NCBI GenBank assembly: GCA_027579435.1
Contig: JANBPK010001269.1
Coordinates: 1-39,391 of the forward strand
Source: Candolleomyces eurysporus
Taxonomy: Eukaryota > Basidiomycota > Agaricomycetes > Agaricales > Psathyrellaceae
Length of the DNA stretch: 39,391 nucleotides
Direction of reading: 5' to 3'
Made by a program: the position numbers and the translations under genes. The notes below the pieces were generated by a model. That model was not told the DNA's origin. It saw only the letters and a program-made list of their open reading frames with translations, and ran no database searches. Every line of letters starts with the position of its first letter. Within the stretch, counting starts at the first letter, position 1. Positions 1 through 11,576 of the stretch are shown here, piece after piece.

Positions 1-1347
1 TTTGATTCAACGATTTGGTACGCCTCCGGCAAGGCCGCTTCAAGATACTGTAACTAGGTGTCGGCGTTACGCAAAAGATTTTCCAAACGAACACTACGCA
101 CTTTGACCCTATTCTCGGAGGCAGGGTGTGTTTGAGCAAATTCAAACGCTTTACGGGACATGACGGATTTCTCCAACTGGCCTAGCCGCTCAAACATGCT
201 ATGGAGATAGGTTGAGTGGAGAGAAGTGGGAGTGTGTGTCGCTGTCAGACTTACGCCGGTGCAGCTCCGGGATTGTAACATGCTTTCGACATGAGACGGA
301 GTCCAATGAGATCGGCTGTAAGATGGTCAAGTTAGGTCTGCCATGGGAACCGGACCAGAACATACCTTCTCTTTCCTGCATTCTTGAATTGGGCAGCTCC
401 AGCAGGAATGTTGTCAGATTTTGCGTGATGAAATAGTCTACGCTCAACAGTTGGAGGATGGCAGCCACTCCAAACCAGACTGTCTGGGACGAGATGCGTT
501 CAGCGGTGTGTCGGGCCACGACATGCCCAATTTCTGAGAGGTGCGGGTTATTCGTCATGACATATATAAACAAACGATCAGGCTTACCATGAGCCAACAC
601 GGCAGCAAGTCCCTCTTCGTCCCGACAAACAGGCAGGATGCCTGTAAATACTACGACGACGCCAGGTGTGGCCATGGCATTCACGGTTCTCTTATCATCC
701 ACAACGATGACATCCCACTTCTTCTGCGGTCCATAGGCTTCGGTGGGACGCGTCGATGCGCCAAATTCAGAGAATTCACCAAAACTATCGCCAAAGAGCG
801 TGGCGTGGGCTGGTTTCTCCCCATGCAATGCCCCAAGATTAGAGGCGGTCAGGATCCGAGATACAACGCGTCGAACGTGGTGCGACATGGGGTGGTTCGG
901 AGGCAGAATTTTGCCATGAAAAGTGTTGTGGATCTCGCGTCGCGTTAGATCAGCTATCTGCTCCGTTGTAAGACGCTCGTGGTGTTGGACGAAGCAGCTA
1001 AACGAATACCTCAGCCTCTGTTTCCGGACTGGTGTTCATGAACCTCCATCTTCCTGTTTCTGGAACTTGTTCCAAACTAATAGAGCGTCAATAGTCATCA
1101 ATTAAATGAGATAATCCACGCACTGGGAGAAGTAATAAGCCGCTGCAAGACCCCCTCCCAGAACTAGCAACTTGGCTCTTGGATCCCAATTCCGATAGTC
1201 GAGTGGATGACGGGGTTTGTGTGGTGGCTCGCCCGGGTTTCCAAACCGAACATATCTAACCTCGTTCCTGATTTGAGTTGAAGCAAATGACCTGATATTT
1301 GGCGTACGATAGATCGTCCTGGCCCTCGAGAACAACCGGAAGGACAT
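1..1347 (-). CDS. OMA1: OMA1-like mitochondrial inner-membrane metallopeptidase (M48), 3' end beyond window
   Basis: Zinc metalloprotease of the M48/OMA1 family. Known family members act in mitochondrial inner-membrane quality control and stress-activated processing. Exons by my joins, 5' to 3': 1347-1124, 1076-1010, 957-588, 533-366, 315-255, 198-102, 47-1; introns are 47-56 nt. The N-terminus (MSFRLFSRARTIYR) is basic and Ser-rich like a mitochondrial presequence, followed by a hydrophobic segment at about residues 58-75. The motif HEIGH (about residues 220-224) is the HExxH zinc site, and an intron falls between its His and Glu codons. EADLIG (E about 276) carries the third ligand. NHPMSHHVRRV, VFTGILPV and LLELPNSR are family signatures. 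An in-frame TAG at 54-56 lies inside the last intron (48-101); splicing it out joins HPASENRVK to YLEAALPEAYQI, as in the family. About 344 residues are visible. Upstream ATGs in the same frame are less likely because the presequence starts at 1347. Confidence 0.92.
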
Positions 1348-2035
1348 GGTTTGCGTAAAGGGATGATTTTCGTCATCGCCGGCCCGCTCAAGTTGCATTT
1401 CTGCCGGTCGTTGAAACTCCGACCCTTTCCTCTTGTACCTCACCGTGAACAGCGTCGTCCTTCCAATGCCATCGCTGGCTCCAAGCTTCGAAGATGGGAG
1501 GCTATCACTCTCGAAACATGAATCATAGACGGTTGATAGTGAAGGTGAGCATCGCAACTCGTCTCTCTGAAGAGTGATACCCACCTTATTTGCCAGAGAC
1601 AACACATCACAGAATTATCACACCAACGTTATTGCGATATTCAGCACCTCAGAAATATGAACTCAGTCAAGCGTGTAACTCGCGGGTTCGCAAAATCACG
1701 AACCCCTGAATGATGGATTTTTTCCTCCGATTAGAGAAGGATGATGAGGACGGGGACCAAAATGTATAGCCCCGTGAGTGAAGATTCATCTTATTGAGAT
1801 TGTTTGTAGTCAACCTTCTGGTCCAGAAGCGACAAGTTAACGACTAGCTTCCGCCCTCGCTCGACGTCTTCAACGGTAGCCAAGCTTGCGGTGACGCCGA
1901 AGCTGCAGTCGAGCTCTGTTGCATTATTGAAGTCGAACAGGAGCCTGTGAAGTTGGTTGAATCGTTCGCTCCCCCTTCCCTATCCACTTAACCCTTCCCC
2001 TTCTCAGGACTCAAGTTACCGCTGCGCGAACGCTC
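1348..2035. other. Intergenic region upstream of OMA1
   Basis: About 690 bp between the OMA1 start and a weak minus-strand gene model. Reading open in the OMA1 frame continues to 1605 but shows no family similarity, so I treat it as 5' leader and promoter. I see no RNA gene or repeat here. Confidence 0.4.
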
Positions 2036-2536
2036 TTAATGTTCCCGTAATTTACGCTCAGTGAAAACTTCAAAACGGAGCTCTAGCCAAGCACGAACCT
2101 TCTGAAGGCTAGGGCCAGTGATGTAGAGGCGCAAAGATGGTTGAAGGTGGAGTAGTTTTTTGCCCTTCTCGAAATAGGGTTTGCTCAACGCGGTTGATTC
2201 AGAGCTGATAAGGTAACTGTCCACCCCCAAGACCTCGAAGGACTTCCTCAAGCTTTTCGGCTCAGCCCAGACCTGAAGTTCCTCTCCCCGTCGCCTGCGA
2301 TGTGTCCGGTATATTCCATGCGCTAAAGAAAACCCCCACGATTATCGCATTTCGGGTGTACCAAGCTTTGCTGAAGGATATACCTGCGCTAATCCCATGT
2401 ATAGTTCGCGATCTTCGCTGTATTCTTCACTGCGTGGTCGACTGCAGACTTCGATGACATCCCAACGCATATATTCCCCAGACTTCACCGTGTCTACACA
2501 TCGACTAGCGAACCGGTACTGGTAATCTTGAGCCAT
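2036..2536 (-). CDS. Hypothetical protein, weak two-exon model
   Basis: I do not recognise this protein. Two minus-strand open segments can be joined into one frame. Exon 2536-2362 starts with ATG (MAQDYQYRFASRC...). A short 39-nt candidate intron (2361-2323, GTACAC...TTTAG) follows, then exon 2322-2036 ending in TAA after ERKLREH. The product would be about 153 residues, with a basic patch (HRRRRGEE) and no helix long enough to span a membrane. An alternative donor at the GTATAT about 22 nt upstream gives a 61-nt intron but shifts into a frame that soon stops. The 39-nt intron is shorter than others in this window, so this may be a decayed gene or no gene. Confidence 0.25.
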
Positions 2537-3270
2537 GGCTCTACACGTGTGCTGAGATGCTTTTGAAGACGAGAGTCTTCGAGAACTTCGGTGAACGCAG
2601 GGCAAAATGTAGAGTTCCTACACAAATGTCATCCGAAATCGATCCCTGCTTCCAGCGAACTGCGTGCGGGTTTGCATCGACTTGCTACCTACTTTTACGA
2701 CGGATTCGAGGGCAAACATACTAGCGAAGAAACTCTATGATCAAACAGGTGAGTATTCTTCAGGCTCGAAGTAGAGGCCTATGCAGTCAAATAAAGAGAC
2801 TCGTAATAACTGCGGATACTAACAGTGCATTAATCAATGGAATGGAATTGGCCTAGGAGATCTTCCGGGTTTCTCGCTGATCAGCATTAAGTGCGATCAG
2901 GAGTGCTGATGTTTGAGGACCATCAATACTCATACCCATTGAATGCCCTTGGTCAAACACCATCATCATGGCAGTGTTTTAATGTCGTCGATATAGCGGC
3001 TCCACATATCTTTGTCCCACATTGCAGAACTTTGACCGGAGTACGGCCAATACGGGCTTTTATCAGAAGTGAGTAGTCGCCTTCGATCTTCACTTCAATA
3101 CGACGCTCAACAATGTTCAAGGTCGCTGGGGTAACCCTGTTTCATCTTGGCCAAGTTGAACACCGCAAATTTAGCGTTTGAGATGCCACATTTAAAGACC
3201 CTTTGGAAGCACCGCAGCGTCCTTTACCCCAGGATTTTCCTTTCATTCGTCACTGACTGGATCCTTCATC
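2537..3270. other. Intergenic region upstream of 7TM-A
   Basis: About 730 bp with short open frames on both strands that lack splice-consistent extension or recognisable similarity. It presumably holds the promoter of 7TM-A. I see no clear TATA box of the kind present before 7TM-B and 7TM-C. Confidence 0.35.
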
Positions 3271-4466
3271 ATGTCACAAAGCGAAGTTATGACCGATATC
3301 GGTCAGCACATCGCCGGCTCTCTCTATGCGAACGTGGGCTTAACCTTGTTCGAATCAGGTAAGTTGTCCCTTCATAACTTCGTGCGGTCGCCGAATCTTA
3401 GCTATCGTCAGGGATACTATTTTTCATGGCTGTATACGGCCTTTCTGTATTCCTGGAGACACCGAAGCCGCTTAGGAAAGGTCGTACCCGATACATCGTG
3501 ATCTCTTTCGTATTGCTGGGACTCGTAGTCCTGTCAACGATCCTCGACGCTTTCGAAATCTTCAAGTGGACATTTGAAGCGACCTCTCCCATCGATTACA
3601 TTCGTGTCGTGCAGGGGAACACGCGTTCTTGGCAACGATATCTAAGCCTCGTTTGCATAATCGTCCAGGTCACGATTGGAGATTTACTGCTGGTAAGTGG
3701 ACACCTTTGGGGTAGATATACCCGTGCTGACTAAAAGTAGGTATATCGATGCTACGTCATCTGGCGACACCGTTGGTGGGTTATCATACTCCCAACGCTC
3801 ACTTGCATTGCTTCTTTCAGTACGTCCTTTTCGCTTCGTGACTATTGCAAGTGCATTCACTGAATCTCCTGCTCGTATTGCAGTTGTCGGCATCGTTCCC
3901 CTAGCGGTGACAAAGGATGGTATCACAGAGCCCTGGGCTGAAACGGCCAGAACGTTGCTCACCGTTTCAACCAATATTATGGTGACGGCCCTAATCTCTT
4001 TCAATCTGCTTCAAGCTCGTCGCACCCTGTCCAAAATGCTTCCCGCCAAGGACCTTCAACTATACACGGGCGTCGTGACAATCCTCATCGAGTCTGCCCT
4101 GCCGCTGACCGTGTCCGGCATTGTATACGCAGCAATTGTAGTTGCGCGGGAAAGGGTCACTCGCTCAAGCCTAGGACCCTACTCTGCAGCGCTAAATATC
4201 TTTGCGTTCTTTTTCTTCTGCTTCTGCGTGAGTTGCCCCTTGTATTCTGCTCCGGGTTTACTAACGACCACTGTTCTGCCCTCTTTTGACATCAGGTCAT
4301 ATCGCCGTCTATGATTATCTTCCGCATCACCACAGGTAGATCCTGGGTTCATAGGTTCCCTAACGGAAACTCCCAAGCAACTTCCATCCATTTCGCCCCT
4401 CAGACTGTCAAGTCATCTGCCGATATCGAGTCGTCTACGGAAGGCCAATCTTCAAGTACCCCGTGA
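3271..4466 (+). CDS. Seven-helix membrane protein, paralogue 7TM-A
   Basis: Multi-pass membrane protein of a family I recognise only as common, uncharacterised agaricomycete proteins. Exons: 3271-3358, 3412-3692, 3741-3819, 3884-4227, 4296-4466 (320 residues). Exon 2 (281 nt), exon 3 (79 nt) and all intron phases match 7TM-B and 7TM-C exactly, which supports the joins. The start is the ATG of MSQSEVMTD, equivalent to MSEND in the other copies. Seven hydrophobic segments can be read: around FFMAVYGLSVFL, YIVISFVLLGL, SLVCIIVQVTIGDLLL, VIILPTLTCIASF, LTVSTNIMVTALIS, VVTILIESALPLTVSG and NIFAFFFFCFC. The third is followed by VYRCYVIW, an absolutely conserved motif in the family here. The C-tail is short, Ser-rich and probably cytosolic. 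Function is unknown; a receptor-like role is only suggested by topology. Confidence 0.85.
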
Positions 4467-5047
4467 GTTGTACACCATCGTTTGTAAAATAGTATTTATT
4501 TTGTCTATGTGCACTCCGTCCATCCCACGAAAGCGACAACTTTGCCACCCGATCCGTGGGCCTCTCATCGTGCAAATCTTCAACTGGGGTTGGCAGTATT
4601 GCCCTCATTTCTGATCGGGGATCCTCAATGTCTTGCCAATTCCACTGAACCAGGTCCGGCCACAACGCAGTCTGCACGTCGATCTAATCCAACCATCCCG
4701 GATTACCCGAATACATGACCAATCATATACGGTGCCGATCGTTCCAAGAAACCATATCTGCACAATCAGAGTCGTCGATAGTGGCGCCAACGGCTTACGG
4801 CTCACCCAAGCTCGGGATGATGCCAACTTGACACTGGCAGTGCCTGCCAAGTTCATTAACCATGAGTTCTCCATTCTTGTTCACCGGGATGTGCTGGATT
4901 CTATCTCTGTTTCATGAGAGCAAAACGGGTGTGGATTGATCATCACATTGCTCTGGCGCTCAGGTGTCCCCTGCATATATAAGCTGGTTAGCTAAATCAT
5001 TGACATGGGCCTCGGTCCCACTCCTGCTCCTCTTTGAGCGGGGCATC
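4467..5047. other. Spacer between 7TM-A and 7TM-B, duplicated at 14770-15426
   Basis: This spacer has no convincing gene. Together with the 3' end of 7TM-A it recurs in degenerate form downstream of 14531. Shared landmarks include the stretch reading tatgtgcactccgtccatcc near 4504 and the TTTCATGAGAGCAAAA near 4911. A TATA-like element lies at its right end. Confidence 0.6.
4976..4982 (+). promoter_or_regulatory. TATA-like box of 7TM-B
   Basis: TATATAA lies 66 nt before the 7TM-B ATG. A similar run, TATATAT at 16201-16207, stands 70 nt before the 7TM-C ATG. The shared position in two paralogues supports it as a core promoter element. Confidence 0.5.
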
Positions 5048-6248
5048 ATGTCGGAAAACGATGATTTTGGGGCTCGCGTAATGGCAAGCTCTTTCTACGC
5101 GAACGCATCCCTGACGCTGTTCATAACTGGTGGGCCATTCCATGAATTCTGTCTTGTCCACATGCTAACTTTGCTGGTGTCAGGCATGCTTTTCTTTATG
5201 GCGGTCTACGGACTCTCAGCCTTTCTTGGGACGCCCAAAGACCTCAGGAGAGGCCGAACCCGATACATCGTGATATCCTTCGTTTTGTTTGCATTGGAGG
5301 GTTTTTCAGCGGCCCTGGACTCTTCCGAGATATTCAAGCGTTTGTTCGAAGTGACCTCTGCCATTGGGTACCTCGACATGGTCGACCAAAACATGCGATC
5401 TTGGCAACAATACCTTAGTATGGTTTGCGTGATACTCACAATCACTATCGGGGATCTGCTACTGGTACACGAAATCCTTCAGTGTCCTAGCACCCACTGA
5501 CGTGTGATTTACTTGCAGGTGTACCGCTGCTACGTTATTTGGCAGCATCAGCGGTGGGTAACTATACTGCCTGCTCTAACCTGCCTTGCCTCTTTCGGTA
5601 CGTTCTTCCAACTCTACGGAGTTTAGCTAATAACAAACACTTCCATGGTACATTTCTAAACCAGTTATGGGCATCGTTCCTCTGGCTGTAACAAAGACCG
5701 GTCAACTCACTGAATATTCTTACGCAATGGCGAGAGCCTTCCTAACCGTGTCGACCAATATCATGGTCACAGGCCTTATTTCCTTTCAACTCCTCCAGGC
5801 CCGCCGTTCATTGTCCATGGCTCTCCCTTCTACCGATCTGAAGCATTATACTAGCGTGGTTGCTATTATCATTGATTCAGCCGCTCCACTCGCGGTCTCA
5901 GGCATCATCTACGCAGCAGTCGTCGCATCGTATCAAAAAGCCTCAAGTGTGCGATCAAGTGCGCTAGGGCACTACGTCGCGGCTCTGAACATATCTGCCG
6001 TCTTTTTCTATGCCTTCTGTGTGAGTGGGATTCGCGATAACCATGCCACGGTCTCTTAACGTCTTCAATAGACCTTATCGCCCGCGATGATCATATTTCG
6101 CGTCACGACAGGGCGATCTTGGTTTCGATTCCCAAGACGAACCAATGGCGAACTATCGAATCCTATCACTTTCGCGCGTCAGACTACGGAGTCGTCTTTT
6201 ATAGAGTCACCCATTGGGAGGCCAAGAACTGAAAATGTTGACGTATAG
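5048..6248 (+). CDS. Seven-helix membrane protein, paralogue 7TM-B
   Basis: Exons 5048-5129, 5184-5464, 5519-5597, 5665-6020 and 6072-6248 give 324 residues beginning MSENDDFG. All five splice phases agree with 7TM-A and 7TM-C. The helices and the VYRCYVIWQH motif after helix 3 are intact, as is the conserved TLSPAMIIFRVTTGRSW start of the C-tail. The cytosolic tail is Ser/Thr-rich. The gene is in tandem with 7TM-A (581-bp spacer) and lies 366 bp upstream of the DUF4238 gene D1, the arrangement that recurs through the array. Compared with 7TM-A, exon 4 is 12 nt longer, in the loop near YQKASS. No catalytic motif is visible and no known function can be assigned. Confidence 0.87.
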
Positions 6249-6467
6249 CAAAGTAACACAAAATGTGAGGTGTATCTCGCGTCATTTGAAGCTTGATTAC
6301 TTGGATCCGGATACTCATATCATTGTGTTTGGGCTGATCGACAGTTGGCGACGGTATGGGAAAACAGCAAGCCACGAATTTGATAAGTTACTGTTGTCCC
6401 TCCGGGGACGTCTAGGCAAACCGAGCGTTAAAATGGCCCGAAACCCATTAAATGTTCAATTGTTGCA

Positions 6468-6482
6468 TCGTGTAATACACGA
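6468..6482. promoter_or_regulatory. Conserved dyad upstream of D1
   Basis: TCGTGTAATACACGA is a perfect inverted repeat with a 3-nt centre, 132 bp before the D1 ATG. Matching dyads occur before D3, D6 and D7, and one with a single mismatch before D2. It opens a 5' block shared by the DUF4238 genes. Its position suggests a transcription-factor site; a hairpin in RNA is an alternative. Confidence 0.55.
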
Positions 6483-6614
6483 GGTTGCTTTATACGAAAG
6501 AGCCACTCGCTGCGGATGCGGTCCTCAGCTTACCACCACCTCGTTCTCAAGAGAACCAGCAGTGCTGTCGAGCTTTGAATCTCCCCGACTTCAATACCAG
6601 TGTCCATCGTAAAC

Positions 6615-8436
6615 ATGCCCTACTACCACTACATCCCACCCTTCATTCTTCGAGGATTCATTCCAGAGGAAACAACTTCCCCTAAACCTTCCATACGAAA
6701 GTGAGTTCAGATAAAGGTATCGACAGACGCCATCGATCCCTTACATTTGCTACAGAACAAAGAAGCAGAGGCAGCGGGAGGCAAGGAAGGCGAGGAAGAA
6801 CGATCCCGAGACCGTCTCGGCCTTCAGCCTGAGGTCGAGGTTGATCGAATTCGTACCGGTGCCGACCACCTCTGGGGTGATGAAATTTTATCAGGACGCT
6901 AGTAATCAAGAGCACTTGGAGCACTTGGAGAACAAACTGTCCGAGCTGGAGGGGGAGGCGGCACGGGTCATCAGAGAATTGCACATCGCCGCCGGACGTC
7001 AGTCATCCAACCAGACGTTTACCCTCCCCAGGAGCGACCTCCAGTTGCTCTGGAAATTCATCCTTCTTTTGCATTACCGAAACAGCCCCATCGAGGAGAT
7101 GTTTCAAGAAGACCATCCTCGCAACGCGCCAATCCGTCAATGGTTACGCCACCTCAAAATAATGAAAGGGTACACGACCGACAAAGAATTTTGGTTGGAC
7201 GGCCTCCATTACTACCTCTCCACCAAGCATTCAGATATTCTCAAACACGCAAAACAATGCCTAATTTACGGACCATCTCATCTCGTCGGTGAAACGAACG
7301 TTGACATCCCTTCTCACCCGTGGCAAGCCCTGGCATACGAGTCACTCATCAACGACCACTTCCTCGGAATATGGAGGTCTCACGAAGCCTCCGAGTTCGT
7401 CCTGGGGGATAATTCTTATAGAATATGGGAAGGGACGTTGGCAGGATCACCACGCCTATACGAGATATATGTTATCAGCCCCAAGCTCGCGATTGTCCTG
7501 AAACTCAACAGATCGAAAACCCTCCCTCCCTCATCCGAGAAGAGTACCCTCAGTGATCATCCTCTGGATGTTCCTCAAACGGTTTACAACCGAGGCCCTG
7601 GTGCTTTGGGGAATAGACACGCAAGTCCGAAGGATCAATTCGACGCATTAGAACGTCACCTCCAGTCGCCTAATTCCAACAACGATCAGTTCACGTTCAG
7701 GATCAACCAGCTGACGGTGAATCAGACGTACCTTGTGAACCAGGTCGTCCTGGAGAACCTCGCCACTGATGAATTGCTGGTATTTGCGTCCAGAGATGCA
7801 ATGCTCTCCACGGCGCGGCGATATGACACTCCCGAAGGACCCTTTCTGAAGCAGAATCGGCAGGCCATCGCGGAATTGGTCAGGTGCCTCGAATCTGGCG
7901 CAAGCGGCAACCCTCCCAGTAGCACCTTCCAACGTGAAGCGAGCGCTCCAGGCTTGGTTAACACCACTACTTCCAACCCTACTTTTGTTCGCTCACTCCG
8001 AGCCAGGCTAGGCTTTGAATCCGTTACAAATAACCCCCAGCTGCTTCAACGGGAAGCCCTAGCGCGGTCACGCAAGGCGACCCTCGAAAGGTTCTTGTGC
8101 TGCATTTTCTGCGTTCCCGTTATGCTTCTATCCGCGGCGGCATACTTCGGTGGGGCGTTGGTAATGCTGATGCTGTTCCTTTTTGATTGGGCAGTTCGGG
8201 GGCACAGCACACGCCGATGTGTGTGGCCATCCGAGAGCATCGACAATCCACAGGGTGGCGAAGCAGTCGGGTATACGGTTCCAGCCTTTGTTGGGTGTCT
8301 GTACCTGGCGGGGCTGTTCGTGTATGCGGCGCTATACATGATACTGGCATTTTTGCTTGATTTACCATTGGAGGACAATGAGGGGAACCTAAAGCTTCCA
8401 GGAGAAGGTGTAAGGCCATTATTCTATCTGTTCTAG
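6615..8436 (+). CDS. DUF4238 protein D1 with C-terminal transmembrane tail
   Basis: Exons 6615-6700 and 6756-8436 give 588 residues. The N-terminus MPYYHYIPPFILRGF matches the HYxPxFxLRxF signature of DUF4238, a family of unknown function. The domain covers roughly residues 4-335 and includes LPRSDLQLLWKFILLLHYR and a WLDGLHYYL motif. The intron has a consensus GTGAGT donor and splits a Lys codon, as in all paralogues. It is followed by a basic stretch (KKQRQREARKARK). The C-terminal tail has hydrophobic segments at about 475-507, starting with Cys-rich LCCIFCVP, and at about 537-565. The core is therefore probably membrane-tethered. Alternative membrane topologies cannot be separated by eye. 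D1 follows 7TM-B in the same direction. Confidence 0.85.
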
Positions 8437-9385
8437 TACGGATTGTTCAGATTGTTGACGCGTTCGATAAAGCTGGGAAGTGACGTACCTATCCTGAGTC
8501 GCCTGAGCGCTGTATATTCCTCAAATAGCCTCCTAGAATCTACGCCAGCTCCTAGGCAGGTTCATTTAGCCATTGGAAATCCCCGCCATGTCGTAAGGGT
8601 TCAGCTTCCAGTGCAGTCCGCAATTCGAGATGCTGAGCATCTCTTGTGGCCCTTTCATAGAGAAGACGTCGAGTAATCCCCTATAGCTTAGGGTACACCT
8701 CCCGTTGGATTCTACGCTTGCGGGGAATACCCAGCACGACAGGGAACAAGGAAGACTTGGTGGAGGTTAGGAGGATTGATGTGACGGATTTCAACGGCTT
8801 TCAACGGCCGAAGTGTCTCTAGGCGGCGACTCAAATCCTACGAGATCGCCAGTGGCTGTCGGAGTCGCTGGTCCAACTGTAACACTCAAGCTCCTCTCGA
8901 ACCTTCCTCTGAACGTCTGCTTTGCTTGACCGCGACTCGTTTCCCTACAGCGATATCGGCGAACCGCAGGATATATAACAATCAGTGGAGGACGAGACTA
9001 CCGAACGACTCATAAAGACCTGGTGGGGGCGAAGCGGTTTTGTTTCCCCACTTTTCGAGATTATCCTTACTCTCCATCCTCATTAAGAGCCTATACAAGA
9101 GGTGTATCGGCACCTTCGCTGTTCCTTTCTTTTGTGACTTGTCCCGGTTTTTAACACCAAGCTTCGTCCAATGCCCTTACTCTGCACCGTCTAGAGTGAG
9201 CGACTATTGGGAGAAGGGCGTCCGTTCACATTCTTGTCACCTGCTTCCTCGGAAAGGTTGAGTGCAGAGAACAAGGAAGAGATTTTAGCAGGGTACCCGG
9301 GAATATTCCGCGAGGTTGCCGTTCATCCGAACAAACCGAGCGCTGAAACGGCCTGAAATTTATTATTTAAAGTTCAATTGTCGCA
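8437..9385. repeat. Duplicated 3' flank of D1 and spacer before D2
   Basis: No intact gene is seen. From 8437 to about 8840 the sequence resembles 29907-30330 downstream of D7, with shared landmarks GGTTCATTTAG and TTCTACGCTTGCGG. From about 8985 to 9230 it resembles 13595-13850 downstream of D3; both contain AAAGACCTGG and a TTTGTCCAATG-like stretch. These are dispersed copies of DUF4238 gene flanks. Confidence 0.65.
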
Positions 9386-9400
9386 TCGTGTAAAACATGA
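9386..9400. promoter_or_regulatory. Dyad upstream of D2, one mismatch
   Basis: TCGTGTAAAACATGA differs from a perfect dyad at one position of the right arm. It lies 132 bp before the D2 ATG, the same distance as in D1. Confidence 0.45.
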
Positions 9401-9532
9401 GGTCGCTAGATGTGAAAGAGCAACTCGCTGCTGCGGATGCGGTCTTCAGCTTACCATCACCTCGTTCTCAAGGGAACTAGTGCTGTCGAGCTTTGAATCT
9501 CTCCGACTTCAATCCCAGTGTCGATTGTAAAC

Positions 9533-11140
9533 ATGCCCTACCACTACTACATTCCACGATTTATCCTTCGAGGATTCATTCTTCGAGATTTCATTCCGGA
9601 GGAAACGACTTCCTCTGAACCTTCCGTACGAAGGTGAGTGTAGATAAGGACATCGAAAGACCTCATCGATCGCTTACATTGCTACAGAAAGAAGCAGAGG
9701 CAGCGGGAGGCACGGAGGGCGACAGAAAAGGGCCGCCCGGATCCCGAGACCATCTCCGTCTTCAGCCTGCGGTCAAGATTGATCGAATCCGTACCGATAG
9801 CGACAAGCTTTGGGGTAATAAACTTTTACCACGATGCTAGTAATCAAGCGGACTTGGAGCGTTTGGAGAAGAAACTGTTCAAGCTGGAGGGCAAGGCAGC
9901 ACGGGTCATTAGGGAATTGCACATCGCCGCAGGACATCAGACATTCACCCTCCCCAGGAGCGACCTCGAGTTGCTCCGTAAATTCATCTTCCTTATGCAT
10001 TACCGAAGCAGTGCCATCGAAAAGACATACTTCCAGGAGGACCATCCTCGCAACGCGCCAATCCGTCAATGGATCCGCTACCTCAAAGTAACGAAAGGAT
10101 ACACAACCGAAAAGGAGATCTGGTTGGACGGGCTCCGTTACTACCTCTTTACCCATCATTCTGATATTATCAGCCACGCAAAGCAATACCCAATTTACGG
10201 ACCATCTCATCTCATCGGTGAAACGAACGTTGACGTCCCTTCTCACCAGTCGCACGCCCTGGCGTACGAGTCCTTCATCAACAACAACTATCTCGGAATA
10301 TGGAGGTCGCACGAAGACTCCGAGTTCGTCCTTGGGAATAATTCTTATGGAATATGGGAAGGAACGTTGGCAGGGTCGCCAGGTCTATTCAAGATATACG
10401 TTATCAGCCCCAAGATCGCGATTGTCCTGAAACTCAACATGTCAAAAACCCTTCCCGCGATCTTCGAGGAGAGCACCCTGAGTGATCATCCTCTGGGATT
10501 TCCTCAAACAGTTTACCATCGAGGCCCCGATGTTTTAGAGAACAGACGTGCAAGTCCAAAGGATCAATTCGACGCATTACAGCGCCACCTCGAGTCGCCT
10601 AATTCCGACAACGATCAGATCACGTTCAGAGTCAACAAGCTGACGGTGGACCAGACGTACCTTGTGAACCAGGTCGTCCTGGAGAACCTCGGCGCCGATG
10701 GGTCGCTGCTATTTGCGTCCAGAGATGCAATGCTCTCGACGGCGCAGCGATATGACACCCCCGAAGGGCCGTCCCCGAAGCAGAATAGGCGGGCCATCGC
10801 GAGATTGATCAAGTGCCTCGAATCCGGCGAAAGTGGCAGCCTTTCACGCAAGGAAACCTTCGAAAGGGTCTTGTGGTGGATTTTGTGCATTCCCGTTATG
10901 CTCCTATCTGCGGCGGCATGCTTCGGTGGGGCATCGATAATGCTGGTGCTGACCTTATCTGATTGTGGAGTTTCGGGCCGCAGCACACGTCGATGTGTGT
11001 GGCCATCCAAGGGGATCGACAGCCCACAAGGCGGCAAACAAGTCGGGCTTACAGCTCCGGCCTTGGTTGGGTTTCTGTTCCTGGCGGGGCTGTTCGTGTA
11101 TGCGGCGTTATACATAGTACTGGCATTCTATCTGTTCTAG
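9533..11140 (+). CDS. DUF4238 protein D2 with C-terminal transmembrane tail
   Basis: Exons 9533-9633 and 9688-11140 give 517 residues. The first exon is 101 nt rather than 86 because the pentapeptide LRGFI is followed by a second copy, LRDFI, before PEE. The DUF4238 core is collinear with D1, including LPRSDLELLRKFIFLMHYR, a WLDGLRYYL motif and the SDHPLGFPQTVYHRG segment. The linker between core and tail is much shorter than in D1. The tail keeps the pattern of about three hydrophobic segments (CIPVMLLSAAACFGG, SIMLVLTLSD, LVGFLFLAGLFVYAALY). The sequence after the stop matches other D-gene 3' flanks. No 7TM gene or relic is clear immediately upstream. Confidence 0.83.
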
Positions 11141-11275
11141 CACGTATTGTTCAGATTGTTGACGCGTTCAATAAAGTTTGGAGGTGACGAACCTATCCTG
11201 AGTCGTCTGAGTGCTGAATGTTCCTCTCGGCAAATAACCTCTGAGAATCTACGGCTGACCAGATCCGGTACTATT

Positions 11276-11400
11276 ACATGTACGCAGCAATCGTGGCTGC
11301 CGGAAAGGTCGCTGGCCCAAGCCTAGGACCGTACGCTGCGGCACTACATATTTCATTCTCTTCTGCTTTTTTTTCGTGAGTGGCCCTTCGACTCTGTAAG
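11276..11400 (+). pseudogene. Relic of 7TM exon 4 (3' part)
   Basis: A short stretch encoding YAAIVAAG and SLGPYAAALHI, followed by a TTCGTGAG donor-like end, matches the last part of 7TM-A exon 4 (around 4123-4240). The rest of the 7TM gene is missing. It lies about 180 bp before the D3 start, the place where an intact 7TM gene stands before D1. Confidence 0.6.
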
Positions 11401-11427
11401 TCTAGCCCGAAATTTACTTGAGGTTTG

Positions 11428-11447
11428 CCTCGTGTTAGGTCACGAGG
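11428..11447. promoter_or_regulatory. Conserved dyad upstream of D3
   Basis: CCTCGTG and CACGAGG form 7-bp perfect arms around a 6-nt centre, 129 bp before the D3 ATG. The sequence equals the D7 dyad apart from the centre. Confidence 0.55.
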
Positions 11448-11576
11448 TCGTAATATGTAAAGAGGCCCCCGATGTAGATGCGATCTTCAGCTTACCACCA
11501 CCTCGTTCTCAAGAGAACCAGAAGTGCTGTCGAGCTTTGGATCTCTCCAACCTCAATACCAGTGTCAATTGTAGAC

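Noticed and set aside
54..56. TAG at 54-56 as the stop codon of OMA1
   Set aside because: It lies in a 54-nt GT-AG interval, and removal gives the family-typical YLEAALPEAYQI continuation up to the window edge.
2891..3501. Short plus-strand frames before and over the first exons of 7TM-A
   Set aside because: They read through the first intron or lie upstream; the 7TM splice model explains the coding signal better.
7648..7976. Long antisense open frames opposite the DUF4238 cores
   Set aside because: The same antisense frames recur opposite D1, D2, D3, D5 and D7 because the sense strand is conserved; they lack splice support and family similarity.
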